Source: Pelobates cultripes
Lineage: Eukaryota; Chordata; Amphibia; Anura; Pelobatidae
Assembly: GCA_933207985.1 (NCBI GenBank)
Contig: OW240912.1
Coordinates: 72,910,361 to 72,974,360 of the forward strand
Length of the DNA: 64,000 nt
Reading direction: 5' to 3'
Shown: in pieces, positions 35,286 to 45,692 of the stretch
How positions within the stretch are numbered: the stretch's first letter is position 1
Layout: each line of letters opens with the position of its first letter
Translations under genes and position numbers: made by a program
The notes under the pieces: model-generated
What the model saw: the letters and a program-made list of their open reading frames with translations, nothing else
Told to the model about the DNA's origin: nothing
Database searches by the model: none

Positions 35286-35464
35286 ATGTGCCGGTGCAGT
35301 CACTGCTCAGCCGGGAGCGCTGGGGGCCAGGTCCCGATGACTCTGAGCACTATTGCCCGGGACAGGAAGGAGGGAAGCGGTCACCACTGTGCCTATTGTG
35401 GGGTGAAGATGATCCCTCATTTTTCGGAGAATGCTGTTATCTCTCAGAACACCATTAATCAGCT
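35286..35464 (+). CDS. Candidate first coding exon of an unrecognised gene
   Basis: An open frame runs from ATG at 35286 (or the in-frame ATG at 35337, 17 codons later) to 35464. There AATCAGCT is followed by GTGAGT, a strong splice donor; without splicing the frame hits TGA at 35466-35468. The encoded peptide is about 60 residues. It begins MCRCSHCSAGSAGGQ and, from the second methionine, MTLSTIARDRKEGSGHH, then has C-x2-C (CAYCGVKM), a possible half of a zinc-binding site, and ends FSENAVISQNTINQL. I do not recognise the family and will not assign a function. Neither ATG has a purine at -3, so the start is uncertain. The CpG-rich upstream context and the donor are the main support. It could also be a non-coding first exon. 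Confidence 0.4.
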
Positions 35465-38400
35465 GTGAGTATACATTTCATTTAATGTTCATTTTATATC
35501 ACAACTTTTATTTTTATCTATTTTTTTTATTTTCTGCCCAATGTTGGGTTACAAAGTGCCATTCCAAGGTTATAATAATGGGCGGATGTTTCTATTGAAG
35601 ACACCAGTATCCTGATTAATTGTACATTGGATGGCTTCCCATCACTCAGCCAACATATGATACAAATCTGAAATGTAGTTACTTTTTGCTTTTCTGTGGT
35701 TGTAATTCAATGTACTGGGAGGCAATGGTATTTTGTATTTATTTATTTTCATTTAAGTGGGATAAGCTAGAGGAGCATCAGAGAGGTTAGCACATGAACC
35801 TGTTGCATTGCAGTTACACTGCAGATTGTGAATTTAATGTATATGTGATTATGTGGAGAAGATGAACTATGTAAAAGAACACATCTAATGGCTTTATTTA
35901 GTACCATCATTCTTTTTCTGTGCATGGAACAATATCTCTTATGCAAAAGGGAGTCTGTATCCCCCTTTTGTGCCCACTGCAGGGAATATTGCCATAGGCA
36001 TTTATTGATGCACTGTTACAGTGAATGGAACCATTTGTTTCAGTCTCTCATACAGCTGGATTGTTTGCCACTAAAGAAAGACTTGTATGTCTTTAACAGA
36101 ATAGCTTATCATTGAGAAGCCTGCAGTATGACTTCTGATAATATGTGGCTCTCTCAATCTCTATGTGACAGAGCTGTAGATACATGCTTTTAAGACACTT
36201 GTGGGCAGCTGTTAAACATTTCTTTTGAATAAGAAGCTGTAACAGATGTTCGCTCAGTAACTTTTTTTTTCTTCATTTTTTACTATAGTAAATATTACAT
36301 CAGCCCTTGTCATGTCAGATCTGTTTTCATTGCCAGTGCTTGGCAATTAAGTCATTTTGCAATACGAAATATAATGTGGTGTGTTAGTGTGTGTTCTTAC
36401 ATACTTATCTGTGGTCACTCAGAGTTCTACAGCTTGAATTCTGAGAATTATTAAAGAACTCTTTCTAGTTGTTGCGTGATCATATTAACTATTGAGTGGC
36501 CAAAAGCATAACTTTTGCAACATCACCCTGAGCTTGAAAGTGTGAATTTTGAACAAATCACCTGTGTAAGGCGTAATGTTCTTCTCATATATAATTTATG
36601 TACCCTGTAAGTACTTTTAATTGTTCTTGTATCTCTTGCCAAGAATGGACCAGTGCATTAACTCTGCACCAGATGATTGTTTTACTCATTGTGTTAGTGT
36701 GTTGCTCACCCCTGTGGCTCTGAACGATTTTGCATGGAATACGTTTTAATTCCATTGGAGCCTGTAGACAGAGGAACTGCACACAAGGAACTTGTGTTTC
36801 TGTCTAGTGCAATGTCCCTCCTCATTTTGTAATTTAATGTTTTCTACTGTTCCAGATTCATTATTAAACTAAGTATACAGTATAGAAAAAATTGCAGTTA
36901 ACATGAAATTAGTGTTTCCCAAGATGTAGGCAGATTAGAGTAAAAGAGCTGCAACCCACATCACCCATAGGCAGCTTATGCGTTTTGGTGTGGCGGTGGT
37001 GGAGTTATCTGTTGAATTTGATCTTGAATCTGTAGTTGTGCCAGTGATTAAAGGTAAACCTAGAACCAAATGGGGAGAGTGTCAGAATATATACATTCTG
37101 ATGTCCGATAAGATTAGTCAGTCATACAACACCACCTTTTTATTTTTTAAATACTTTGGTTTGCTCTTTACGGTTTGTGCTTATTTTGAAGTCTCATCCA
37201 GCAGTCTATTTAAACAGCTTCAATGCTATGTGCTGTTCGTCACCCAGTTTTGTAGTGTAATAATCCCATCAACCAACTTTTTCCTGGGACATGATGATCA
37301 ATATATTACCAAGTGACAGGTTCTAATATCCCCAAAAACTGACTTTTTATCAGATCCTGCTTCCAGTTTATATGTAGACAAGCAAAACATTCTTAAGTAG
37401 ATACTTCATTGTCTTATTAGATTATTTTGTAGCAACAGACTTCCTCTTTACTGGGAAAATGTAAAAAAAAAAAAAAGTGATTGTTGTATGTTAATAAAGT
37501 ATTCTTTGTGCTCTAAATATCGCAACATTGATCAGATATATTCAGAATGAACTCCCACTAACTGATAAGTTGCAGATTTTGCAAAAAAACCCCACATTTT
37601 TAATTGGTTTATTTTTTTGTCTTCAATTTATACATTTGTTGCTGAATGCAAATTTTATAATGAATGTAGTTGTGGAATATACTGCCAATTGCATTAATGA
37701 GTTTACTCTTTGGCTCGTTTCCAATCACTGTTCCATAATTAGTATATGTTTTATTTTTAATCACATTTCTGACTGGATGTCCTTTACAGGAAGTCTTGAA
37801 TTCTAATCCATTTATTTACAGCTGGTTCGGAATATATGCCCCAGAAGGCTCGGCCTACTGATCAGTTAACTGAACCTTGGTTTGTAGTCCACAACAGCTT
37901 GAATGGAATATCTTACGTAGATCATCTAAAGTTGTTGTTTTTTTGTTTTTGTTCTGGTGCACAAAGTCTGTGTCAATTTTGTCATCAATTGTTGCCCCTT
38001 TCACATTGCACCTTATAACTACAGCACCATCTTACTATATTATTATTTTATTACCTTTAAATATGTCCTGTCTCGGTCTGCTCAAAATCCACAAATATAT
38101 TTGAATATTCATAAAATTTTAATTTTTTTTTTTTTTATTTTTTTTTTTCCGGCTCTATATTTGAGCTTCCATGATTATAAACATATAGTTTTGTGGTAAC
38201 GTTTTACAAACATGCAGTAATAAACTGTGATCTTCAAATGTGAAGGTCAAGGTTTTTTTCCACTGGTCACATCAAAGAACACTATAATTACTGTAAATAC
38301 TGGTTCAGCTGTAGAATAGAGTGCATTAGATCGCTGGCTTTCTTTTTGAGCATTCAGGCCTATGCTTGTCTTTCCTTGTATGATGATTTTAACGCTGTCT

Positions 38401-38816
38401 AGCTGCAGTGCCAGTGGTCTGCTGTTAACTATTTCAGTGACAGATTATGTTCAAGTATAGAGGCTTTAAATGGATCTGTTGAATTTGAACTAAGCACTTC
38501 AAAATATAAAGCAGTCCCTGTGTAATCTTTAATAATACTACAAAGTACAGCAGTTTGATATATTATTTGCTTAAAGGGGGCGTTTCTTGGCGCGTTTGCA
38601 AGTTTAAGTTGCTGACCATAAAGCACTATTATATGCTGAAAAAGTAATAATCTCCTCTAATTGTGCCTGGGGTGACCCCTTTTTTAATTGTGTATTTCTT
38701 TTAATCGGGACGGTTGTCTTCCCTGTCAGCTGTACACTGTTATCTGTAGAAAAATATGTAGTAATGCCCTAAAGTATTAGTTTTTCCTTGCAAGTTCTGT
38801 AAAATTAATTACAATA
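35465..38816. other. Non-coding stretch, probably start of intron 1
   Basis: AT-rich DNA follows the donor. No acceptor plus coding segment could be recognised. The frames at 36978-37316 and 37528-37806 lack domain signatures. Poly(A) and poly(T) runs occur at 37458-37472 and 38117-38150. Confidence 0.4.
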
Positions 38817-39369
38817 TTAAAGCGGCACTGTCATGCCGAACTTACCTTTCCTCAATCTCTTCCTCTTCTCCCCCTCTCTCGGGATCTGTTCTTCTTTTCT
38901 TCCTGTCTTCTTTAGTTTTCTTTAAAATCATAAGACAAAGTAGGGACTCTTTGCCTTATGGAGGATTCCTCCGCTTGACCAGCTCTGACCAGCGGAGGAG
39001 CAAAGTGTGCTTCATTTCCGCTGGTCAGAGCAATTTTCCCATGATCCCTAGCTTTCCTCAGTGTTCCCACAATGCTTCCTGTCACTTTCCACAAAACTGC
39101 CGAATTGCGTTCTAACTGAATGAGAACAGTCTGTTCGTTTCTTTTAGAACGCAATTCGGCACTTTATTCGGATCAGAATTTCATTCTAATGAATGAAACT
39201 CTGATCCTATTCATTGCTGTGGCTGCTTGCAGCCGCTTAGTAGATAACTCCCTAATTCCCACGGCATCAGGGAGCTATCTACTAAAAGGCTGAAAGACCT
39301 AAATTGGTCTAACAGCCAACTTTACTAATACTAAGTAAAGATTACTTAGTATTAGTAAATTAAACTAAT

Positions 39370-40020
39370 ACTACTGCCCCCCCCCGGCCCCCACCCCTGG
39401 GAGGCGGGTGGGGGCCATAATGAGAATGGGGGGGGACCTACTGCCCCTCACTGTAAAAAAACAAAACAAAACAAACTAATAACCTCCCCCCCACCCCCCC
39501 ATGCCCGTGGTGGCCCTAAATAAAGATGGGGGGAACCTGGTCCCTGGCCCCCACCCCTGAGCGGTGGGTGGGGGCCCTAAATAAAAATATGGGGGGGACG
39601 ACTTCTGTCCTCCCCCCCCTGGCCCCCACCCCTGCGCGGTGGGTGGGGGCCCTTGTAAAACAATAAGGGGGGGACCTACTGTCCTCCCCCCCCCCGGCCC
39701 CCACCCCTGAGCGGTGGGTGGGGGCCCTAGTAAAACAATAAGGGGGGGGACCTACTGTCCTCCCCCCCCCCCCCCTGAAACGATTGGGTGGGGGCCCTAA
39801 TAAAACAATAAAGGGGGGGACCTACTGTCCTCCCCCCCTGGCCCCCACCCCTGAGCGGTGGGTGGGGGCCCTAATAAAACAATAGGGGGGACCTACTGTC
39901 CTCCCCCCTGGCCCCCACCCCTGCGCGGTGGGTGGGGGCCCTAATAAAACAATAAGGGGGGGGACCTACTGTCCTCCCCCCTGGCCCCCACCCCTGAGCG
40001 GTGGGTGGGGGCCCTAAATG
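39370..40020. repeat. G/C-rich minisatellite array, left (inverted relative to right arrays)
   Basis: Units of about 70-80 bp contain GGCCCCCACCCCTGAGCGG then TGGGTGGGGGCCCTAATAAAAC and GGGGGGACCTACTGTCC. Each unit contains a self-complementary GGCCCCCACCC / GGGTGGGGGCC pair. Roughly eight units are present. The orientation is opposite to the arrays at 43040 and 44070. The minus-strand frames 39516-39704 and 39871-40065 are read-through of the repeat. Confidence 0.85.
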
Positions 40021-40275
40021 AAACACCCCCCCAATCAAAGTGACTAGGGGTCCCAGGCTAGTCACTTTTCCACCAAAAGAGCCTATCCCTACCTACCCCC
40101 TCACCCAACAAATGGTGGGGAATAAACAACTACCGTATATATACTGGGTGTATAAGTCGATCTCATGTATAAGTCGAGTGCAGTTTTGTGACCAACAATT
40201 GTGAAATATGCTATGCCTCGTGGATAAGTCGAGGGTAAAACTTGGGGCCATGAAATTCTGTGATTTTTATAATTA

Positions 40276-41837
40276 CAGGGAGTGCAGAATTATTAGGCAA
40301 GTTGTATTTTTGAGGATTAATTTTATTATTGAACAACAACCATGTTCTCAATGAACCCAAAAAACTCATTAATATCAAAGCTGAATATTTTTGGAAGTAG
40401 TTTTTAGTTTGTTTTTAGTTATAGCTATGTTAGGGGGATATCTGTGTGTGCAGGTGACTATTACTGTGCATAATTATTAGGCAACTTAACAAAAAACAAA
40501 TATATACCCATTTCAATTATTTATTATTACCAGTGAAACCAATATAACATCTCAACATTCACAAATATACATTTCTGACATTCAAAAACAAAACAAAAAC
40601 AAATCAGTGACCAATATAGCCACCTTTCTTTGCAAGGACACTCAAAAGCCTGCCATCCATGGATTCTGTCAGTGTTTTGATCTGTTCACCATCAACATTG
40701 CGTGCAGCAGCAACCACAGCCTCCCAGACACTGTTCAGAGAGGTGTACTGTTTTCCCTCCTTGTAAATCTCACATTTGATGATGGACCACAGGTTCTCAA
40801 TGGGGTTCAGATCAGGTGAACAAAGAGGCCATGTCATTAGATTTTCTTCTTTTATACCCTTTCTTGCCAGCCACGCTGTGGAGTACTTGGACGCGTGTGA
40901 TGGAGCATTGTCCTGCATGAAAATCATGTTTTCTTGAAGGATGCAGACTTCTTCCTGTACCACTGCTTGAAGAAGGTGTCTTCCAGGAACTGGCAGTAGG
41001 ACTGGGAGTTGAGCTTGACTCCATCCTCAACCCGAAAAGGCCCCACAAGCTCATCTTTGATGATACCAGCCCAAACCAGTACTCCACCTCCACCTTGCTG
41101 GCGTCTGAGTGGGACTGGAGCTCTCTGCCCTTTACCAATCCAGCCACGGGCCCATCCATCTGGCCCATCAAGACTCACTCTCATTTCATCAGTCCATAAA
41201 ACCTTAGAAAAATCAGTCTTGAGATATTTCTTGGCCCAGTCTTGACGTTTCAGCTTGTGTGTCTTTTTCAGTGGTGGTCGTCTTCCAGCCTTTCTTACCT
41301 TGGCCATGTCTCTGAGTATTGCACACCTTGTGCTTTTGGGCACTCCAGTGATGTTGCAGCTCTGAAACATGGCCAAACTGGTGGCAAGTGGCATCGTGGC
41401 AGCTGCACGCTTGACTTTTCTCAGTTCATGGGCAGTTATTTTGCGCCTTGGTTTTTCCACACGCTTCTTGCGACCCTGTTGACTATTTTGAATGAAACGC
41501 TTGATTGTTCGATGATCACGCTTCAGAAGCTTTGCAATTTTAAGAGTGCTGCATCCCTCTACAAGATATCTCACTATTTTTGACTTTTCTGAGCCTGTCA
41601 AGTCCTTCTTTTGACCCATTTTTCCAAAGGAAAGGAAGTTGCCTAATAATTATGCACACCTGATATAGGGTGTTGATGTCATTAGACCACACCCCTTCTC
41701 ATTACAGAGATGCACATCACCTAATATACTTAATTGGTAGTAGGCTTTCGAGCCTATACAGCTTGGAGTAAGACAACATGCATAAAGAGGATGATGTGGT
41801 CAAAATACTCATTTGCCTAATAATTCTGCACTCCCTG
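40276..41837 (-). mobile_element. Tc1/mariner transposon, 1562 bp, IR/DR type, TA target duplication
   Basis: Outer 25-bp inverted repeats are identical (40276-40300 and 41813-41837), begin CAGGGAGTGCAG, and are flanked by TA on both sides (40274-40275, 41838-41839). A second, related copy of the repeat (GTGCATAATTATTAGGCAAC) lies inside each end at 40466-40487 and 41636-41657, which gives the two-repeats-per-end (IR/DR) layout known from Sleeping Beauty-type elements. The transposase gene runs on the minus strand. Near-perfect ends and one lesion in the gene indicate a fairly recent insertion. Confidence 0.93.
40604..41619 (-). pseudogene. Tc1-like transposase, one frameshift, DD37E catalytic spacing
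   Basis: The frame starts at ATG 41619 (MGQKKDLTGSEKSKIVRYL...) and is open for 231 codons. It then continues in another frame to a stop at 40604, giving about 339 residues in total, the usual Tc1 length. The N-terminus has a paired-like helix-turn-helix (residues about 8-50) and a basic GRKKRVEKPRRK stretch. Catalytic residues are D144 in VLWTDE, D in FMQDNAPSH, and E in PDLNPIENLW. There are 37 residues between the second D and the E, where classical Tc1 has 34. The frameshift lies near 40925-40932, just before the second aspartate, and looks like a single-base loss. The extended spacing resembles the DD37E (TRT) group; that assignment is from memory of the family. Confidence 0.9.
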
Positions 41838-41995
41838 TATATACACACACACTCATACAAACACACACTCTGCATTATATATACACACACACTCATACAA
41901 ACACACACTCTGCATTATATGCACACACTCTGTGTATATAATGTAGAGTGTGTATATAATGCAGAGTGTGTGTTTGTGTAGTGTGTGTAAACTGG
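41838..41995. repeat. TA/CA-rich minisatellite with inverted halves
   Basis: A unit with TATACACACACACTCATACA and ACACACACTCTGCATTATA occurs twice. It is then followed by its complement (AGAGTGTGTATATAATG, GCAGAGTGTGTGTTTGTG), forming a palindromic microsatellite directly after the Tc1 right end. Confidence 0.8.
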
Positions 41996-42408
41996 GTGGG
42001 GGGAGGGCATTTTTATTATTTGAATTTATTTTTATATTTTTATATTATTATTATTATTTATTTATTTTTTTGTCCCCCCCCCTACCTGCTTGTTAACTGG
42101 TCAGGGAGGGGGGCTATCTTAATCCCTGGTGGTCCAGTGGCATGGGATTTGAAGTGGGGGGGCTGGCAGGAAGCATTTACTTACCTTTCCTGCAGCTCCT
42201 GTCAGCTCCCTTCTCCTCCGTTCCGGTCAGCTCCACTGTAAGTCTCGCGGTCTGGTTGCCGCGCGGATCGTTGCCATGGCTCTGATGGCTGCGGCTCTCT
42301 AAGTTGCCATAATACAGACAGTGACTCGAGTATAAGTCGAGTGGGGGTTTTTAAGCACAAAAAATGTGCTGAAAAACTAGACTTATACTCGAGTATATAC
42401 TGTAACCT

Positions 42409-42920
42409 GTAAAAAAAAAAAAATTCAACTTACCATTTGACGTCTTCTTTTTTCTAAAATCTTCTTTCTTCAGCCCCCAAAAAGGCCAAATAAAAATCCA
42501 TTACACCCGTCGCACTTTAAAAAAAAAAAGAAAAAAAACGAGCGCAAAAAAAAATTAATCCAAGTTCGCCCTTCGAGGGCACACCGCATACTGAGCCGCA
42601 TACTTGAAAGCCACCCAATCAGAGTGTTATGAGTCATTTTACACAGCGTGGGAAAATTCAAAAGAACTTTCCCACGCTGTGTAAAATGACTCAGAGCACT
42701 CTGATTGGCTTAAACCCACCAATCAGAGTGTTCCAAGCCTAATTGCAGAGTGTATAAGCCTTGACCCGCCCTGCGGAGCTCAGTATGCGGCGTGCCCTCG
42801 AAGGGCGAACTTGGATTAATTGCGACGGGTATAATGGATTTTTATTTGGCCTTTTTGTGGGCTGAAGAAAGAAGATTTTAGAAAAAAAGACGTCAAATGG
42901 TAAGTTTAATTTTTTTTTTA
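42409..42920. repeat. Long palindrome with promoter-like motifs, copy 1
   Basis: The arms pair ACTTACCATTTGACGTCTTC, TTCTTCAGCCCCCA and GGCCAAATAAAAATCCATTA (42429-42510) with their complements at about 42835-42905. The centre holds an inner hairpin, TTTTACACAGCGTGGGAAA / TTTCCCACGCTGTGTAAAA (about 42638-42685), edged by CCAATCAGAGTG and CTCTGATTGG, which are CCAAT boxes in both directions. GTATAAGCC and CCCGCCCTGCGG occur at 42750-42775. Non-coding. Confidence 0.8.
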
Positions 42921-43042
42921 CAGGTTAGTTATTTTATCCCCCCCTCACTATTTTTAGGGTGAGGGGGGTAGGTAGGGGATAGGTTTTTTTGGGTGGGGGG
43001 TGACTAGGGGCTTGGGACCCCTAGTCACCTTGATTGGGGTGT
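42921..43042. repeat. Duplicated spacer between palindrome and array
   Basis: GGGTGAGGGGGGTAGGTAGG, GGGGATAGG and GTGACTAGGGGCTTGGGACC with CCTAGTCACC recur almost unchanged at 43946-44075. In inverted form they appear at 40025-40110 beside the left array. This shows that the palindrome, spacer and array duplicated as a block. Confidence 0.8.
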
Positions 43043-43462
43043 TTCATTTAGGGCCCCACCCACCGCTCAGGGGTGGGGGCCAGGGGTGGAGGACAGTAGG
43101 TCCCCCCCCCCTTATTGTTTTACTGGGGCCCCCAGGGAGGACAGTAGGTCCCCCCCCCTTATTGTTTTATTAGGGCCCCCACCCACCGCGCAGGGTTGGG
43201 GGCCGGGGGGGGAGGACAGTAGGTCGTCCCCCCTTATTGTTTTATTAGGGCCCCCACCCACCGCTCAGGGGTGGGGGGCAGGGGGGAGGACAGTAGGTCC
43301 CCCCCCTTATTGTTTTATTAGGTCCCCCACCCACCGCTCAGGGGTGGGGGCCAGGGGGGGGAGGACAGTAGGTCCCCCCCCTTATTGTTTTATTGGGGCC
43401 CCCACCCACCGCTCAGGGGTGGGGGCCGGGGGGGGAGGACAGTAGGTCGTCCCCCCTTATTG
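43043..43462. repeat. G/C-rich minisatellite array, middle
   Basis: Five to six units of about 74 bp have the form GGCCCCCACCCACCGCTCAGG, GGTGGGGGCC, GGAGGACAGTAGGTCCCCCC, CTTATTGTTTTATTA. The open frame 43086-43445 is a read-through of the array (a repeating RTVGPPPYCFI-like peptide) and is not supported as a gene. Confidence 0.88.
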
Positions 43463-43463
43463 T

Positions 43464-43945
43464 TTTAACCAATCAGAGTGCTCTGAGTCATTTTACATAG
43501 CGTGGGAAAATTCAAAAGAACTTTCCCACGCTGTGTAAAATGACACCGAGCACTCTGATTGGGTGGCTTGAAAGCCACCCAATCAGAGTGTTATGAGTCA
43601 TTTTACACAGCGTGGGAAAATTCAAAAGTACTTTCCCACGCTGTGTAAAATGACTCAGAGCACTCTGATTGGCTTAAACCCACCAATCAGAGTGTTCTAA
43701 GCCTAAATGCAGGGCGGGGCAAGGCTTTATAAGCCTTGACCCGCCCTGCGGAGCTCAGTACGTGGCGTGCCCTCGAAGGGCGAACATGGATTAATTTTTT
43801 TTAGCGCTCGTTTTTTTTTTTTTTTTAAAGTGCGACGGGTATGATGGATTTTTATTTGGCCTTTTTGGGGGCTGAAGAAAGAAGATTTTAGAAAAAAGAA
43901 GACGTCAAATGATAAGTTTAATTTTTTTTTTTTTTTACAGGTTGG
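43464..43945. repeat. Long palindrome, copy 2 (left arm partly replaced)
   Basis: Two inner hairpins (TTTCCCACGCTGTGTAAAA type) lie at about 43489-43545 and 43598-43655, either side of GGGTGGCTTGAAAGCCACCC (43560-43579). GGGCGGGGC (43712-43720), CTTTATAAGCC (43725-43735) and CCAATCAGAGTG boxes follow. The right arm (CGACGGGTATGATGG ... GACGTCAAATG) matches copy 1. The outer left arm is missing. Confidence 0.8.
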
Positions 43946-44069
43946 TTATTTTTTCCCCCCGTCACTGTTTTTAGGGTGAGTGGGGTAGGTAGGGGATAGT
44001 TTTTTTTTGGGTGGGGGGTGACTAGGGGCTTGGGACCCCTAGTCACCTTGATTGGGGGGGGGGTTTCAT

Positions 44070-44780
44070 TTAGGGCCCCCACCCACCGCTCGGGGGGGGA
44101 CAGAAGTTCCCCCCATATCTTTATTTAGGGCCCCCACCCACCGCTCAGGGGTGGGGGCCGGGGGGGAGGAGAGTAGGTTCCCCCCCTTATTGTTTTATTA
44201 GGGCCCCCACCCACTGCGCAGTGGTGGGGGCCGGGGGGGGAGGACAGTAGGTTCCCCCCCCTTATTGTTTTATTAGGGCCCCCACCCACCGCTCAGGGGT
44301 GGGGGCCAGGGGGGGAGGACAGTAGGTCCCCCCCCTTATTGTTTTATTAGGGCCCCCACCCACCGCGCAGGGGTGGGGGCCAGGGGGGGAGGACAGTAGG
44401 TCCCCCCCCCTTATTGTTTTATTGGGGCCCCCACCCACCGCTCAGGGGTGGGGGCCAGGGGGGGAGGACAGTAGGTCCCCCCCCTTATTGTTTTATTGGG
44501 GCCCCCACCCACCGCTCAGGGGTGGGGGCCGGGGGGAGGACAGTAGGTCCCCCCCCTTATTGTTTTATTAGGGCCCCCACCCACCGCTCAGGGGTGGGGG
44601 CCAGGGGAGGAGGACAGTAGGTCCCCCCCTTATTGTTTTATAAGGGCCCCCACCCACCGCTCAGGGGTGGGGGCCGGGGGGGAGGACAGTAGGTCCCCCC
44701 ACTCATTATCTTCATGGCCCCCACCCGCCGCTCAGGGTGGGGGAGGGGGGGAGGACAATAGGTCCGCCCCCCTTATTGTA
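44070..44780. repeat. G/C-rich minisatellite array, right
   Basis: Nine or so units repeat at 73-75-bp intervals (CCGCTCAGG or CCGCGCAGG near 44289, 44364, 44438, 44512, 44585 and 44658). Each contains GGCCCCCACCC / GGGGTGGGGGCC arms and G-runs that could form quadruplexes on one strand. The last unit decays at about 44760. Confidence 0.88.
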
Positions 44781-44873
44781 ATTTATGTCATTTTTTTCAA
44801 CTGTGGCTGCTCACTGTTTAGTAGACATGCCCCTACTCGCGGTATAGAGAATAGGGGCATTTGGGAGATTTTA

Positions 44874-44973
44874 NNNNNNNNNNNNNNNNNNNNNNNNNNN
44901 NNNNNNNNNNNNNNNNNNNNNNNNNNNNNNNNNNNNNNNNNNNNNNNNNNNNNNNNNNNNNNNNNNNNNNNNN
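44874..44973. other. Assembly gap of 100 N
   Basis: Exactly 100 Ns, a conventional placeholder length, so the real size is unknown. The sequence just left of it (44812-44873, TCACTGTTTAGTAGACATGC ...) recurs right of it at about 45099-45160, so a repeat unit probably lies in the gap. Frames that cross it are meaningless. Confidence 0.98.
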
Positions 44974-45692
44974 GGGGGGAGTACTGCCCCCCCCCTCATT
45001 CTCACTGTTTAGGGGTGGGGGCCAATAGTTGGTTTTTTTTTTTGTTTTTGTTTTGTTTTTTACAGTGAGCAGCCACAGGCTGCTCACTGTTTGCTCACTG
45101 TTTAGTAGACATGCCCCTACTCGCGGTATAGCGAGTAGGGGCATTTGGGAGATTTTAATCTCCCTTGTGCTATTATGGGGGTCATATTGACCCCCATAGA
45201 GTGAGAGGGGGACCTGGGGGGGCTTATGAAGTGGTGGGGAGCACTGCTCCCTGCCGCTTCTATAGTTACATATTACAAGGAGGGAGCTGCGTGCCGGTAG
45301 CTTCCTCCTTGTAATAACCTGCACGAACAAACTAACACTGATACATTGTGTTTGTTTGTTCGGCTGATCTTTCTATTCACTCATTCGTCTGTCTGATGAA
45401 TGAATGAATAGATGAAATTCCCGTTCGCATGTCCAGGTGTTTCACTGGGCATGTGCGGGAATCTCACAGTCTGCCTAGTGTGGGCTGATGACGTGTCCCA
45501 CAGGGACTTCACCTACCCACACAAAGATGGCGGCGCCCTGAATATAGATCGGGGCAGAAAATAAAGATTTAAAAATAGGTAATGTGGGGGGCTTAGGGGC
45601 ATTTGGGGGTGACTAGTGGGTCAATTGGATGTAGTGGAGGCGGGAGGGGGGTTAAAAAAAAAACAGAATTCGGCATGACAGTGCCGCTTTAA

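Larger units (their letters stand above)
40131..42405. mobile_element. Inverted-repeat element (ACTCGAGTATAAGTCGA-type ends) hosting a Tc1 insertion
   Basis: The left end, CCGTATATATACTGGGTGTA then TAAGTCGATC, mirrors the right end, where ACTTATACTCGAGTATATACTG occurs at about 42381-42402. TAAGTCGAGTG is present in subterminal position at both sides (about 40171 and 42325). It interrupts the spacer of the surrounding composite element, between the left array and the palindrome. Removing the Tc1 insertion leaves about 0.7 kb. The superfamily is not assigned and the target duplication is unclear. Confidence 0.6.
38821..45688. mobile_element. 6.9-kb TTAA-flanked composite element with 20-bp perfect TIRs
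   Basis: AGCGGCACTGTCATGCCGAA at 38821-38840 is repeated as its exact reverse complement at 45669-45688, with TTAA on the outside (38817-38820, 45689-45692). No element-encoded transposase for these ends is visible. The interior consists of G/C-rich minisatellite arrays in opposite orientations, two copies of a long palindrome, duplicated spacers, an inserted element with its own Tc1 insertion, and an assembly gap. Unique-looking arms lie at 38821-39360 and 45170-45688. The left arm has an internal hairpin, GAACGCAATTCGGC with its complement, near 39098-39160. It appears to be a non-autonomous element grown by internal duplication and insertion. Confidence 0.85.

Noticed and set aside
36978..37316. 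112-codon frame in the putative intron
   Set aside because: No recognisable domain, a hydrophobic T-rich second half, and no clear splice sites bounding it.
43086..44620. Open frames with a repeating RTVGPPPYCFI-like peptide
   Set aside because: Read-through of the 74-bp G/C-rich minisatellite. The unit length varies, so frame is kept only by chance over short spans.
43040..44780. CRISPR-like regular repeats
   Set aside because: The repeat itself is the whole unit with no unique spacers, and the context is a vertebrate transposable element.
44667..45330. Overlapping frames of 133 and 165 codons on both strands
   Set aside because: Both cross the 100-N gap and contain unknown residues; they are artefacts.
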